DNA of 7,851 nucleotides from Desulfuromonadales bacterium. Its GTDB lineage: Bacteria; Desulfobacterota; Desulfuromonadia; Desulfuromonadales; BM103. The notes below the pieces were generated by a model, which was not told the origin of the DNA, did no database searches, and saw only the letters and a program-made list of their open reading frames with translations. Position 1 is the stretch's first letter. Every line of letters starts with the position of its first letter. The stretch covers positions 1 through 7,851 of the forward strand of contig JAOUDB010000107.1 of NCBI GenBank assembly GCA_029859485.1, in the 5' to 3' direction. Both the position numbers and the translations under genes were made by a program. Positions 1 through 7,398 of the stretch are shown in pieces.

Positions 1-127
1 TGATGTTCTCCCCAGCTTCGAGTGTTGCCTTTACAACATCAAAGACTCGCTCCACGATCTCAGCTGATTCTTTCTTGGTAAAGGCGGTCATCAGACTGAT
101 TTTTTCTATAAGATCTGCTTTAGTCAT
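1..127 (-). CDS. ihfA: IHF/HU-family DNA-binding protein, probably integration host factor subunit alpha (N-terminal part)
   Basis: Only the first 42 codons lie in the window; the gene runs off the left edge. The visible protein starts MTKADLIEKIS and continues with a helix-rich segment (TKKESAEIV, then VFDVVKATLEAGENI). This matches the N-terminal helix-turn-helix dimerisation part of the HU/IHF family. The family forms dimers that bend DNA in the nucleoid and assist transcription, recombination and replication. The TKAD start and the EAGEN segment fit IHF alpha better than HU, but the DNA-contacting arms are outside the window, so the subunit call is inference. Two ATG codons are adjacent (130-128 and 127-125). 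A GGAGG at 133-137 lies only 2 bases from the first but 5 from the second, so I chose the second. A sigma70-like promoter is proposed about 40 bases upstream. Confidence 0.85.
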   Translation of the reverse strand, partial: MTKADLIEKISLMTAFTKKESAEIVERVFDVVKATLEAGENI

Positions 128-166
128 CATTCCCTCCTAAATAAGTACATAATTAAGACAGTTAAA

Positions 167-194
167 ATTGTAACCGGTCATTGTGCAAGATCAA
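167..194 (-). promoter_or_regulatory. Candidate sigma70 promoter of the IHF gene
   Basis: On the minus strand, TTGATC (194-189, 4 of 6 matches to the -35 consensus) is followed after 16 bases by TACAAT (172-167, 5 of 6 matches to the -10 consensus). It lies 40 bases upstream of the IHF start codon, a normal leader length. This is consensus matching only. Confidence 0.4.
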
Positions 195-382
195 GCTCGG
201 GCTTTCTAATATTTTGTGTCAGAAGGTTTGCAGGGCTTAAATCCCTTGATCCCAGCCTCCGTCTCGCACCCTCCGCATTACAAGAAAAGAACACCAAGGA
301 ACGTACTCTGGTGGCCAATGTTTTATCTTCCTAAAATTTAAGAATTGATTTGACAGAGAAGTGCTCAGAGATTGAATGGATG

Positions 383-407
383 GCAGGATTACTGTTAATC
401 CTCCTGC
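383..407. repeat. Inverted repeat with two mutually exclusive stems
   Basis: AGGATTA (385-391) and TAATCCT (396-402) form a perfect 7-bp stem around a CTGT loop. The overlapping arms GCAGGA (383-388) and TCCTGC (402-407) form a second perfect 6-bp stem. The two cannot form at once because TCCT is duplicated in the right arm. It could be a protein-binding palindrome or an RNA hairpin; no T-run follows, so it is not a terminator. Confidence 0.5.
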
Positions 408-459
408 ATTGATTTATCAGCTCTGGATTTTCTGAAATGTGAAATTATTGCTGACCAGG

Positions 460-478
460 TCTGACAGTGAATGTCAGA
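460..478. repeat. Perfect 7-bp inverted repeat, operator-like
   Basis: TCTGACA (460-466) and TGTCAGA (472-478) are exact reverse complements around the 5-base spacer GTGAA. There is no T-run on either side, so a terminator is unlikely. Size and spacing would suit a dimeric repressor site, but no regulator or target can be named. It lies about 270 bases upstream of the proposed IHF promoter. Confidence 0.4.
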
Positions 479-633
479 TCCATTCAGATTTACAACGCTT
501 GATTTGAGTTTTTATCCGTTGCTTATCTGTGCTCAATTAATTTTTCTCTTAAGCCTAGTTTTACTTGGTGTCAATAAGCTTTCAACTTTGCGCCTTTGTG
601 TTAAAAACTCACCGAACTTGCATAGCCACAAAC

Positions 634-668
634 AAAAAAGGAGCCCTCCTGCGTCGGAAGAGTTCCTT
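634..668 (-). terminator. Probable intrinsic terminator of the lepA-lepB operon
   Basis: Starting 24 bases past the lepB stop, the minus strand folds into a two-part stem. AAGGA pairs with TCCTT on the outside and CTTCC with GGAGG on the inside (one G-U pair), with a small internal loop between them and GACGCA at the tip. A T-run (TTTTTTG) follows directly. An alternative short stem, AGGA/TCCT around GGGC, ends at the same T-run. The position between convergent-free lepB and the distant IHF gene supports the call. Confidence 0.6.
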
Positions 669-692
669 CTAGTAAACTATAAGTCATTACTG

Positions 693-1352
693 TTACTTGA
701 TCAGACGACCGATACGACCCCAACGCGGCATGAACTTCTCTTTGTCCCAGGACCAGTACTTGATAAATGCCACCCCCTTGATCGCCGAGCGGTCGACAAA
801 ACGCCAAAAACGACTGTCGTAGGAACGATCGCGATTGTCTCCCATGACGAAATAGTTATCAGGCGGCACTGTGACCGACGGCATGTTGTCACGTGGGCCG
901 GCAGTGACGTTGCCATCCTTGTAGACAGCTTCGGGTGTCAGGTGCCGTTTGCCATTCACGAAGACGCTTTTGTTGCGGATCTCAACAGTGTCTCCGGGCA
1001 GCCCAATAACGCGCTTTATAAAATCACGACGCTTGAAATAAGATTTGTCTTTATCCTCAGGAAATTCGAAGACAATGATGTCACCACGTTCCGGGTCGCG
1101 AATCGTAAAGATGCGGTCTTCGATAAAGGGCACCTGTAAACCGTAAGTGAACTTGCTTACCAGCAGATGGTCACCAATCAGCAAAGTGTCTTCCATGGAC
1201 CCAGAAGGGATTTTGAAGGCCTGAACGACGAACGTACGAATAATCATCGCAAGGATGGCAGCGACAATCAGTGCTTCTGTCCAATCGCGCAACTGTGACT
1301 TCTTGGGCGACTCCTGCTTATTAACAGCCTGCTTTTTTGCAAAGAGCTTCAT
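693..1352 (-). CDS. lepB: Signal peptidase I
   Basis: The 219-residue protein is a membrane-anchored serine protease (family S26) that removes signal peptides from exported proteins on the outer face of the inner membrane. After a basic N-terminus there is one hydrophobic segment at about 26-44. The PSGSM motif follows, with catalytic Ser52, then FIKRVIGLPGD with catalytic Lys113, and GDNRDRSYDSR at 171-181. All the boxes needed for activity are present and the length is normal for a one-anchor bacterial enzyme. The residue after FW in the last box is Arg184, where most family members I know have Gly. The ATG overlaps the lepA stop by one base (TAATG), and AAGGA sits about 10 bases upstream inside lepA, so the pair is probably translationally coupled. 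Its substrates probably include the exported cytochrome encoded nearby. Confidence 0.96.
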   Translation of the reverse strand: MKLFAKKQAVNKQESPKKSQLRDWTEALIVAAILAMIIRTFVVQAFKIPSGSMEDTLLIGDHLLVSKFTYGLQVPFIEDRIFTIRDPERGDIIVFEFPEDKDKSYFKRRDFIKRVIGLPGDTVEIRNKSVFVNGKRHLTPEAVYKDGNVTAGPRDNMPSVTVPPDNYFVMGDNRDRSYDSRFWRFVDRSAIKGVAFIKYWSWDKEKFMPRWGRIGRLIK

Positions 1353-3157
1353 TACTTGTTTTCCTTGACTTTCAATATGGCCAGAAAGGCTTCCTGAGGC
1401 AGTTCAACGTTGCCGACCTGTTTCATTCTCTTCTTGCCCTCTTTCTGTTTTTCCAAAAGCTTACGCTTACGACTGATGTCGCCACCGTAACACTTCGCCG
1501 TAACATCCTTGCGTAGAGCCTTGACGGTTTCGCGGGCGATAACCTTGTTGCCGATAGCCGCCTGAATCGCCACTTCAAACTGCTGACGCGGGATAAATTC
1601 TTTCATCTTCGCGACCAGGTCACGTCCGCGGTATTGGGCTTTGTCGCGATGAACGATCAGTGAGAGCGCGTCGACCAGGTCACCATTGATCAGAACATTA
1701 AGCCGAACTAGCTCGCTCGGACGATAATCAAGATGCTCATAATCGAGGGAAGCATAACCACGTGAAAGGCTCTTGAGACGATCGAAAAAGTCCATGACGA
1801 TCTCGTTGAGCGGCAGCTCGTAGATAACCATGACACGGTTCGCGGTCAGGTACTTGATTTCACGCTGAACACCACGCTTCTCCTCGCACAAAGCGAGCAC
1901 GGCTCCAACAAACTCGTTGGGAACATGTACGGAGGCCAGGATGAAAGGCTCTTCGATAATGTCGATGTTCTGCACATCAGGCAACTTGTTGGCGCTGTCG
2001 ACGTTGATCGTTTCACCTTTTACCGTGGTGACCCGATAAACAACCGTCGGTGCAGTGGTGATCAAATCAACGCCAAATTCACGCTCAAGGCGCTCCTGAA
2101 TGATCTCCATATGCAGGAGACCGAGGAAACCGCAACGAAAGCCAAAACCCAGGGCGACCGAATTCTCCGGCTCGAAGGAGAAAGAGCTGTCATTGAGGCG
2201 TAGTTTCTCCATGGCGTCGCGAAGATCTTCGTAATCGCCGGAATCAATCGGGTAAAGACCGGAGAAGACCATCGGCTTGACGTCTTTAAAGCCTGGCAGA
2301 GCATGGGCTGTCGGATTACGCACATGAGTAATCGTGTCACCGACCTTGGCATCCGCTACGACCTTAATGCTGGCTGTAATAAAGCCGACCTCACCTGCCG
2401 TGAGCTCATTCACGGCAACCGTATGCGGAGCGAAGACACCGACCTTAAGAATCTCATGTTCAGTGCGGCTCTCCATGAGACGAATTTTGTCACCCTTTTT
2501 CATGGCACCGTCAATAACACGCACCAGAACGATGACACCCTGGTAAGGGTCGTACCAGGAATCAAAGATCAGGGCTTTTAATGGTGCGTCCGGGTCGCCC
2601 TTAGGAGGCGGAATCTTTTTTACAATGGCTTCCAGAATATCCGCGATGCCAAGGCCTGTCTTGGCGCTGGCAACAACCGCATCGCTGGCATCCAGGCCAA
2701 TAATCTCCTCTATCTCAGCGCGAACTTTTTCAGGTTCGGCGCTGGGAAGGTCGATTTTGTTTAGAACGGGAAAGACTTCCAGATTTTCATCGATGGCCAA
2801 ATAAACGTTTGCCAGTGTCTGCGCTTCAACTCCCTGTGATGCATCAACAACGAGCAGAGCACCTTCACAGGCAGAGAGAGAACGACTGACCTCATAGGTG
2901 AAGTCAACGTGACCCGGGGTGTCTATCAGGTTAAGGATGTAATCCTGACCGTCGGCGGCACGATAGCTCAGGCGAACCGCTTGGGCCTTGATCGTGATAC
3001 CGCGCTCTCTCTCCAAGTCCATCTTGTCAAGAAACTGGTCTGTCTTCTCCCTGTCTGTCAGGGTTCCGGTCATTTCCAGCAAGCGATCAGCGAGAGTTGA
3101 TTTACCGTGATCAATATGAGCAATGATAGAAAAATTTCGAATCTGTGATTGTTTCAT
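1352..3157 (-). CDS. lepA: Elongation factor 4 (LepA), ribosome-associated GTPase
   Basis: This 601-residue translational GTPase acts on the ribosome; the family is known for back-translocation in vitro and roles in initiation and 30S biogenesis. The GTPase motifs are complete: AHIDHGKST at 13-21 (P-loop), the RGITIKAQ switch I region at 52-59, DTPGH at 79-83, NKID at 133-136 and SAK at 164-166. The EF-G-like domains II, III and V follow. The LepA-specific C-terminal domain includes [20 protein letters not shown], a strong family signature. Length is essentially that of the E. coli protein (599). The start is fixed by the conserved [13 protein letters not shown] beginning at residue 8. No good Shine-Dalgarno lies in the usual place; the nearest purine stretch (AAGGGAT) is about 15 bases upstream. 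It is the first gene of the lepA-lepB operon and is divergent from the acyl-CoA synthetase gene. Confidence 0.98.
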   Translation of the reverse strand: MKQSQIRNFSIIAHIDHGKSTLADRLLEMTGTLTDREKTDQFLDKMDLERERGITIKAQAVRLSYRAADGQDYILNLIDTPGHVDFTYEVSRSLSACEGALLVVDASQGVEAQTLANVYLAIDENLEVFPVLNKIDLPSAEPEKVRAEIEEIIGLDASDAVVASAKTGLGIADILEAIVKKIPPPKGDPDAPLKALIFDSWYDPYQGVIVLVRVIDGAMKKGDKIRLMESRTEHEILKVGVFAPHTVAVNELTAGEVGFITASIKVVADAKVGDTITHVRNPTAHALPGFKDVKPMVFSGLYPIDSGDYEDLRDAMEKLRLNDSSFSFEPENSVALGFGFRCGFLGLLHMEIIQERLEREFGVDLITTAPTVVYRVTTVKGETINVDSANKLPDVQNIDIIEEPFILASVHVPNEFVGAVLALCEEKRGVQREIKYLTANRVMVIYELPLNEIVMDFFDRLKSLSRGYASLDYEHLDYRPSELVRLNVLINGDLVDALSLIVHRDKAQYRGRDLVAKMKEFIPRQQFEVAIQAAIGNKVIARETVKALRKDVTAKCYGGDISRKRKLLEKQKEGKKRMKQVGNVELPQEAFLAILKVKENK

Positions 3158-3339
3158 AAATATAAGAACTTATCCCTTGCGACAGCAATCTATATATATT
3201 TTTGGAGAACAATGAAAAATATCGAAATACTGGTAATTTGTAAAGAAGCAAAAAGGGAATGAAGCTTATTTACAACTGAGACCAAGAAGAGCCCGTCGGC
3301 TTTATTCTTGCCAAGTGCGCCTGAGCGTGATTAAGATGC

Positions 3340-3348
3340 TGATATTAT
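3340..3348 (+). promoter_or_regulatory. Candidate extended -10 promoter of the acyl-CoA synthetase gene
   Basis: TGATATTAT has the TGn extension and a hexamer (TATTAT) matching the sigma70 -10 consensus at 5 of 6 positions. It ends 28 bases before the start codon. No good -35 lies at the right distance, which is normal for extended -10 promoters. In the same 219-base divergent region, lepA has only a weak minus-strand candidate, an AT-rich TATATA at 3191-3196. Confidence 0.4.
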
Positions 3349-3376
3349 AGTAAGGATTCTATTACAGAGAGGCTTT

Positions 3377-5239
3377 ATGGCTTTGATTACAGAACTGCTG
3401 CAGAAAAGCTGCCGTACACACGCCAGAAAGACTGCCCTAAGACACAAAGTTGCCGGCCGCTGGGTTGAGTACAGCTACGCAACGATCTGGAGCGCCTCTG
3501 ACCAGATCGCCGCCGGCCTGGTCGAGTGGGGCCTAGAGTCCGGCGATCGCGTTGCTTTGCTGGCACCATCATCCCCTGCCTGGGTCATGGCCTACTTCGG
3601 CATACTCAAAAGCAGCGCCATCGCTGTGCCGATCGACAAAGACCTCAAGCAGGGAGAGCTGCGTCATATTATTGCTAACTGCGGCGCGCGGGTTCTATTT
3701 ACAGAACAGTCCTACCTTGATTTGATCCTTGATATCGCGGAGAACTTGCCCCAGCTCGAGAAGATCGTCCTGCTGAACCAGGAACCAACACAAAAGGGAC
3801 AGATTCCCCCCAAGGTGGAACACGCCCTTGCGTTGCTTATCAGCGAATGGCATCGACTCAGCCAGCGCTACAAGATCAAGGACGACGATATCCAGGCCTT
3901 TGAAGGCCTGGCAGAAGATTTTCAACAGCTTGTCATGCCCACGGGGGCCAAACAGGGAGACAAGAAGAAAAACTTCTTTACCCGTTTGCTGCGCGACCCC
4001 GACGAAAAAAACCCTGTTTTCTCGGTAGAAAACCTTGAAGACTTCCAGAAAGCGTCACCGCCACCGTTGACGAGTTGTCAGCCAAACGACCTCGCGGTCA
4101 TCCTTTACACCTCTGGCACAACGGGGCGTTCTAAGGGCGCCATGCTGAGCCACCGCAACATTACCAGCAACGTGCGCACAGCTATAGAGCTCTTTGACCT
4201 TGATCCAAGCATGCACACACTGTCCTTTCTGCCGATCAACCACGTCTTTGAGCAAGTCGCAGGAATAATTCTGCCGCTCGCGGTCGGCGGCACAGTCTCC
4301 TTCGCTGAGAGCCTGCGCAAGTTGGGAGATAACCTGGGCGAGGTAAAACCCAATTTTTTACTTGGCGTCCCGGCTGTTTTCAGACTGCTCGCAGATCGCA
4401 TGTCGCGCAAAATCGAAAGCCAACCTCTTTCCAGGGCGCTCTTTAAGTTCACTCCGACCCGCGGCATGGTGACGAAGAAAGTCCGCGAGGCCTTCGGTGG
4501 CAGCCCTGTCTTTATCAGTGGTGGTGCGGCTCTAGATCCAGAGGTTGCAGCGACCTTGATGGATTTGGGGTTAAACGTCTACCAAGGCTATGGCATTACC
4601 GAAACCTCGCCGGTTATCGCTGCAGAATCTCCCACCGTGAAGCGACTGGGAACCGTCGGCAAGCCGATACCGGGTGTCGAAGTCAAGATTCACGACGCAA
4701 ACTCAGAAGGCGTCGGTGAGATCTGGGCCAAAGGGCCCAATATTATGCTCGGTTACTACAATAACCCGCAGGCGACCAAAGAAGCGATTACGGATGGTTG
4801 GTACCACACCGGGGACCTGGGTTGTCTCGAAGAAGATGGGTACCTGAGAATTTGTGGCAGGCTGAAAAATCTCATCGTTACGGCAAACGGCAAGAATGTC
4901 TATCCCGAAGAGATAGAAAATGAAATACTCAACAGTCCTTTTGTCGCAGAAATAATGGTTTACGGCCACAAGGTCAATGAAACCTCTGAAGAAGTATATG
5001 CCATGATTTACCCTGACCAGGACGCATTGGACGCTCATGCTGCCGAAGCAGGAGTGACTCATTATAAGCCAGAAGAGATCGAGAAGATCATCCGCCAGGA
5101 GGTTCTCGAACGCGGCAAGAACCTGGCCGACTACAAGAGAATAAAGCGCTTCACCCTGCGTGAAGACGAGTTCCCGAAGACGACGACGCGCAAGATCAAG
5201 CGTTTCGTGGTTGAGGCTGACATTGACACAGAAGGATAA
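3377..5239 (+). CDS. Long-chain acyl-CoA synthetase (AMP-forming, FAA1-like)
   Basis: The 620-residue enzyme of the ANL superfamily activates fatty acids to acyl-CoA through an acyl-AMP intermediate, feeding beta-oxidation or lipid synthesis in the cytoplasm or at the inner membrane. The visible motifs run in the right order. YTSGTTG at 244-250 begins the P-loop that continues into GRSKGAMLSH. YGITETSP is at 405-412 and HTGD at 477-480, with Asp480 contacting the AMP ribose. GRLKN at 494-498 is the hinge, and NGKNVYPEEIE is the start of the C-terminal domain. TRKIKR near the C-terminus contains the catalytic Lys606. Residues about 150-225 form a hydrophilic, Lys/Asp-rich stretch that makes the N-terminal-domain linker longer than I expect. 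AGAGAGG at 3366-3372 is the ribosome binding site, with a tight 4-base spacing. The gene stands alone with its own promoter candidate and terminator. It could be annotated as fadD-like, but the chain-length preference cannot be read from sequence. Confidence 0.93.
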   Translation: MALITELLQKSCRTHARKTALRHKVAGRWVEYSYATIWSASDQIAAGLVEWGLESGDRVALLAPSSPAWVMAYFGILKSSAIAVPIDKDLKQGELRHIIANCGARVLFTEQSYLDLILDIAENLPQLEKIVLLNQEPTQKGQIPPKVEHALALLISEWHRLSQRYKIKDDDIQAFEGLAEDFQQLVMPTGAKQGDKKKNFFTRLLRDPDEKNPVFSVENLEDFQKASPPPLTSCQPNDLAVILYTSGTTGRSKGAMLSHRNITSNVRTAIELFDLDPSMHTLSFLPINHVFEQVAGIILPLAVGGTVSFAESLRKLGDNLGEVKPNFLLGVPAVFRLLADRMSRKIESQPLSRALFKFTPTRGMVTKKVREAFGGSPVFISGGAALDPEVAATLMDLGLNVYQGYGITETSPVIAAESPTVKRLGTVGKPIPGVEVKIHDANSEGVGEIWAKGPNIMLGYYNNPQATKEAITDGWYHTGDLGCLEEDGYLRICGRLKNLIVTANGKNVYPEEIENEILNSPFVAEIMVYGHKVNETSEEVYAMIYPDQDALDAHAAEAGVTHYKPEEIEKIIRQEVLERGKNLADYKRIKRFTLREDEFPKTTTRKIKRFVVEADIDTEG

Positions 5240-5291
5240 GCAAAAGCCCGCTTAAAAAATACCGTTAATGGCGAAGACGATTCCCTAACAC

Positions 5292-5319
5292 AAAAAGGCC
5301 CCACTGAGGGGGCCTTTTT
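5292..5319. terminator. Bidirectional intrinsic terminator between convergent genes
   Basis: AAAAAGGCCCC (5292-5302) and GGGGCCTTTTT (5309-5319) form a perfect 11-bp stem around the 6-base loop ACTGAG. Both strands end in a T-run after a GC-rich core. It lies 52 bases past the acyl-CoA synthetase stop and 24 bases past the cytochrome stop, so it can serve both genes. Confidence 0.93.
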
Positions 5320-5343
5320 GTTTAGCAAACGACCAGGGGTTGA

Positions 5344-7215
5344 CTATTTCACGCCACTCTTCATTATCCTTCGGATGCCCAGGGTGTGCATCTCATCATT
5401 TGGGGCAGCCTTAATCTCTTTCTCTTCTTTCATTTTAGCCCAGAAGTCCATGTCCATACCATGACAGGCCTCACAGGTTCCGGCCCTCATGATCCTTTGT
5501 TGTTCTTCCTTGTTTAAAGGTCGAGCGCCTACGTGATTGGTTGCCTGGATTTGCTTTCCGTCTTCATCGACAATCCGCTCAAGTTCAAAATCGATCGGCG
5601 AACCTTCCGGAAAATTCTTGTCGATCATATACATGCCATTACCAAGGCCAAGGGCCTTACGCGACATGTGGCAATCTGCGCAAGTTCGGGCCTTCTTGGT
5701 GACGGTATGGGGTTGAATCGGGTTGGTCGCTATACCACTGGTACCATCTACAGTCGTATAGGTCTTATTGAGCACGAGATTATTTTCGCCGTCCATCTGC
5801 GTGAAGAACACCTGGCAGCCAGGAATAAAGGTGCTAATCTTGCCCTCCGGGTTCCAACCGATAATCGGCGTCTCCCAACGCAGGTACGAACGGGATTCGT
5901 TCCAGGAATAAGCCGTTTTTTCTCGGTTATCCTTGTGGCTTGCCATACTGATATCACCACCCTCTTTAGAATTCAACCAATCGCCATTGGGCTTGGCGAT
6001 ATCCTGTTTGGCGTGACAACCATAGCACTGTGGAGCCCAGGTTGCGTGGCAGGTGTAACATTCGAGTTTCTCCATGTGGACAGGAATGTTAACCATGGCA
6101 GTATGACCCTCGGATGAGTATTTGGCCTCGGAAACCTGGGGGACTATATGCTCCTTACCCGTCATCTTGCTGGTAAGGACAATCTTGCCGTCCTTTGCTT
6201 TCAAATTCGTCAAAGGATTGCCCCAAGAACTCTTCAGCTCGGATTTCTTCTGCATGGTGCCATGGCAGTCTTCGCACTCAACCTCAACCGCTTGCCATTT
6301 CTTGGCGTAAATATTGCCGTCACCATGCAGATCCTGCTTGGTGTGGCAATCGATGCAAGTCATACCCTTATCGTAGTGGACATCGGCTTGCAGGTGATTG
6401 TAGTTCTTGCCGTGGAGTTTCCCCTGTTTGCCGCCAGAGCTGGTCCATGGAGTGCCGTAAGCATCACTTTCCATCGTACCGATAAAGCTGACGCCAGTTC
6501 GTCCACCACGGTTATGGCAGTGAATACATTGTGTCTCAGGAATCTTTGAGGTTATACGATGGAACATCGGCCGATCTTTCTGGCTCTTGTCGATCGCCTT
6601 GTCACCTCCTTCATAGAGGCCGGCATCAGAATAAACGACATGACAAGCGGCACAACCGCTAGCACGATAGTCGCCATCGCGCTGGTGTCCATCGCTCCAG
6701 AGATGACAACGCAGGCACTGATTACGAAGGTAATCGTCGCCTGTAGAGTTGGTTGAACTTTCCGGTTTGCTCGGGTCATAATAAGGGACTTCTGCCAGCT
6801 CAGCCAAGGCAAACTCACCTTCCGGGTTGTCATCCTTAACAGCGTAATTGGCATAGATAGAAGCCCGGTCCTGAGCCCCAAAATCATAACGGGTGCCGCT
6901 GATAATCCCGGCACTGGTTGAGTGCAGAGACTTCATGTTGTTTTCGACTTCCTCGGGATGACATGTGCCGCAGGTTTCTTCAATTACACGAAAGTCACTG
7001 GGATTGCCATACATGCCCGTGTGGGCTTTCTCTGCCTCGACAGCAGAGGCATCCCCCTTGTGACAGTCCGTACAACTCAAATGACTCATTCCGTCGACTT
7101 CTGATATCTTCTCGATGCCATCGTGGCAGGTAATACACTTGCCATCATCAGCAAACGTATAAAAAGGAACAACCAAGAAGCTCACCAGGCAAACCCAAAA
7201 ACCCCACTTGTTCAT
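5344..7215 (-). CDS. Exported dodecaheme c-type cytochrome
   Basis: The 623-residue protein begins with a short basic and hydrophobic signal peptide, with likely cleavage after Ala22 (YTFA-DD). There is no lipobox and no later membrane segment, so the mature protein should be periplasmic or secreted. Twelve CXXCH heme-binding motifs start at residues 27, 48, 82, 167, 188, 230, 287, 314, 386, 397, 512 and 581. Sixteen further histidines lie outside the motifs, enough for bis-His ligation of all hemes. Hemes 9 and 10 are packed as CYTCHATWAPQCYGCH. A 110-residue heme-free stretch with a lone Cys467 separates heme 10 from heme 11. The role is electron transfer, presumably in anaerobic respiration or extracellular electron transfer; no catalytic family can be assigned. 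AGGAGG with 5-base spacing gives a strong start. It appears monocistronic, with hairpin terminators on both sides and no partner quinol oxidase or porin gene in the window. Confidence 0.93.
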   Translation of the reverse strand: MNKWGFWVCLVSFLVVPFYTFADDGKCITCHDGIEKISEVDGMSHLSCTDCHKGDASAVEAEKAHTGMYGNPSDFRVIEETCGTCHPEEVENNMKSLHSTSAGIISGTRYDFGAQDRASIYANYAVKDDNPEGEFALAELAEVPYYDPSKPESSTNSTGDDYLRNQCLRCHLWSDGHQRDGDYRASGCAACHVVYSDAGLYEGGDKAIDKSQKDRPMFHRITSKIPETQCIHCHNRGGRTGVSFIGTMESDAYGTPWTSSGGKQGKLHGKNYNHLQADVHYDKGMTCIDCHTKQDLHGDGNIYAKKWQAVEVECEDCHGTMQKKSELKSSWGNPLTNLKAKDGKIVLTSKMTGKEHIVPQVSEAKYSSEGHTAMVNIPVHMEKLECYTCHATWAPQCYGCHAKQDIAKPNGDWLNSKEGGDISMASHKDNREKTAYSWNESRSYLRWETPIIGWNPEGKISTFIPGCQVFFTQMDGENNLVLNKTYTTVDGTSGIATNPIQPHTVTKKARTCADCHMSRKALGLGNGMYMIDKNFPEGSPIDFELERIVDEDGKQIQATNHVGARPLNKEEQQRIMRAGTCEACHGMDMDFWAKMKEEKEIKAAPNDEMHTLGIRRIMKSGVK

Positions 7216-7257
7216 CTCGACCTCCTCTCAAAAGTTGGAACAAAAAAACCAGTTTGA

Positions 7258-7285
7258 ACTTTACCAAACAACCGTGCTTTAGCAA
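7258..7285 (-). promoter_or_regulatory. Candidate promoter of the cytochrome gene
   Basis: On the minus strand, TTGCTA (7285-7280) and TAAAGT (7263-7258) lie 16 bases apart, each matching the sigma70 consensus at 4 of 6 positions. They sit between the upstream terminator hairpin and the cytochrome start, about 42 bases before the ATG. A promoter is expected here because the hairpin at 7317-7350 should stop read-through. I saw no clear sigma54 site. Confidence 0.3.
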
Positions 7286-7316
7286 TTTGTGAGTGAAAGT
7301 TCCCAGGGTAAACAAA

Positions 7317-7350
7317 AACAATGGCGTCAGGAGGGCCTGACGCCATTGTT
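7317..7350 (-). terminator. Strong intrinsic terminator of the ferredoxin gene
   Basis: AACAATGGCGTCAGG (7317-7331) and CCTGACGCCATTGTT (7336-7350) are perfect reverse complements, a 15-bp stem with a 4-base loop. On the minus strand the stem ends in TTGTT and runs into TTTGTTT, giving the U-tract. On the plus strand only A residues follow, so termination is directional. It lies 48 bases past the ferredoxin stop. Confidence 0.88.
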
Positions 7351-7398
7351 GAAAAAAACACTAAAATGTGAAGCACCCTACTCTTGCCGGGACGTACG

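Larger units (their letters stand above)
131..633. other. Gene-poor intergenic region with several inverted repeats
   Basis: About 500 AT-rich bases separate the IHF gene from the lepB terminator. I see no convincing gene on either strand. A plus-strand reading frame beginning at 471 runs on into the antisense of lepB and is judged a shadow. The region holds the IHF promoter and leader, an inverted repeat at 383-407, a perfect 7-bp inverted repeat at 460-478, and a short T-arm-like hairpin near 232-246 that does not belong to a complete tRNA. On the minus strand, 610-586 reads GTTTTTAACACAAAGGCGCA followed by AAG, an A-rich phrase of the kind that can belong to dispersed intergenic repeats. 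That last point is an impression only. Confidence 0.5.

Noticed and set aside
226..270. tRNA-like 3' segment (AGGG, 7-base loop CTTAAAT, CCCT)
   Set aside because: The loop departs from the TTCRA consensus, and no acceptor, D or anticodon arms can be found around it on either strand.
471..1139. Plus-strand reading frame of 222 codons opposite lepB
   Set aside because: Most of it is the antisense of the conserved lepB coding sequence. The part outside lepB (471-690) has no recognisable domain, and the start codon sits inside an inverted repeat with no ribosome binding site.
3288..3310. AGCC/GGCT hairpin followed by TTTATTCTT in the divergent intergenic region
   Set aside because: The stem is only 4 bp and the T-run is broken. 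No plus-strand gene lies upstream that would need a terminator.
5533..6549. Plus-strand reading frames of up to 194 codons opposite the cytochrome gene
   Set aside because: They are antisense to a gene with 12 intact heme motifs and show no domain or ribosome binding site.
5344..7215. Cytochrome as a lipoprotein
   Set aside because: The only early cysteines are Cys9 inside the hydrophobic core of the signal and heme Cys27. Neither is in a lipobox.
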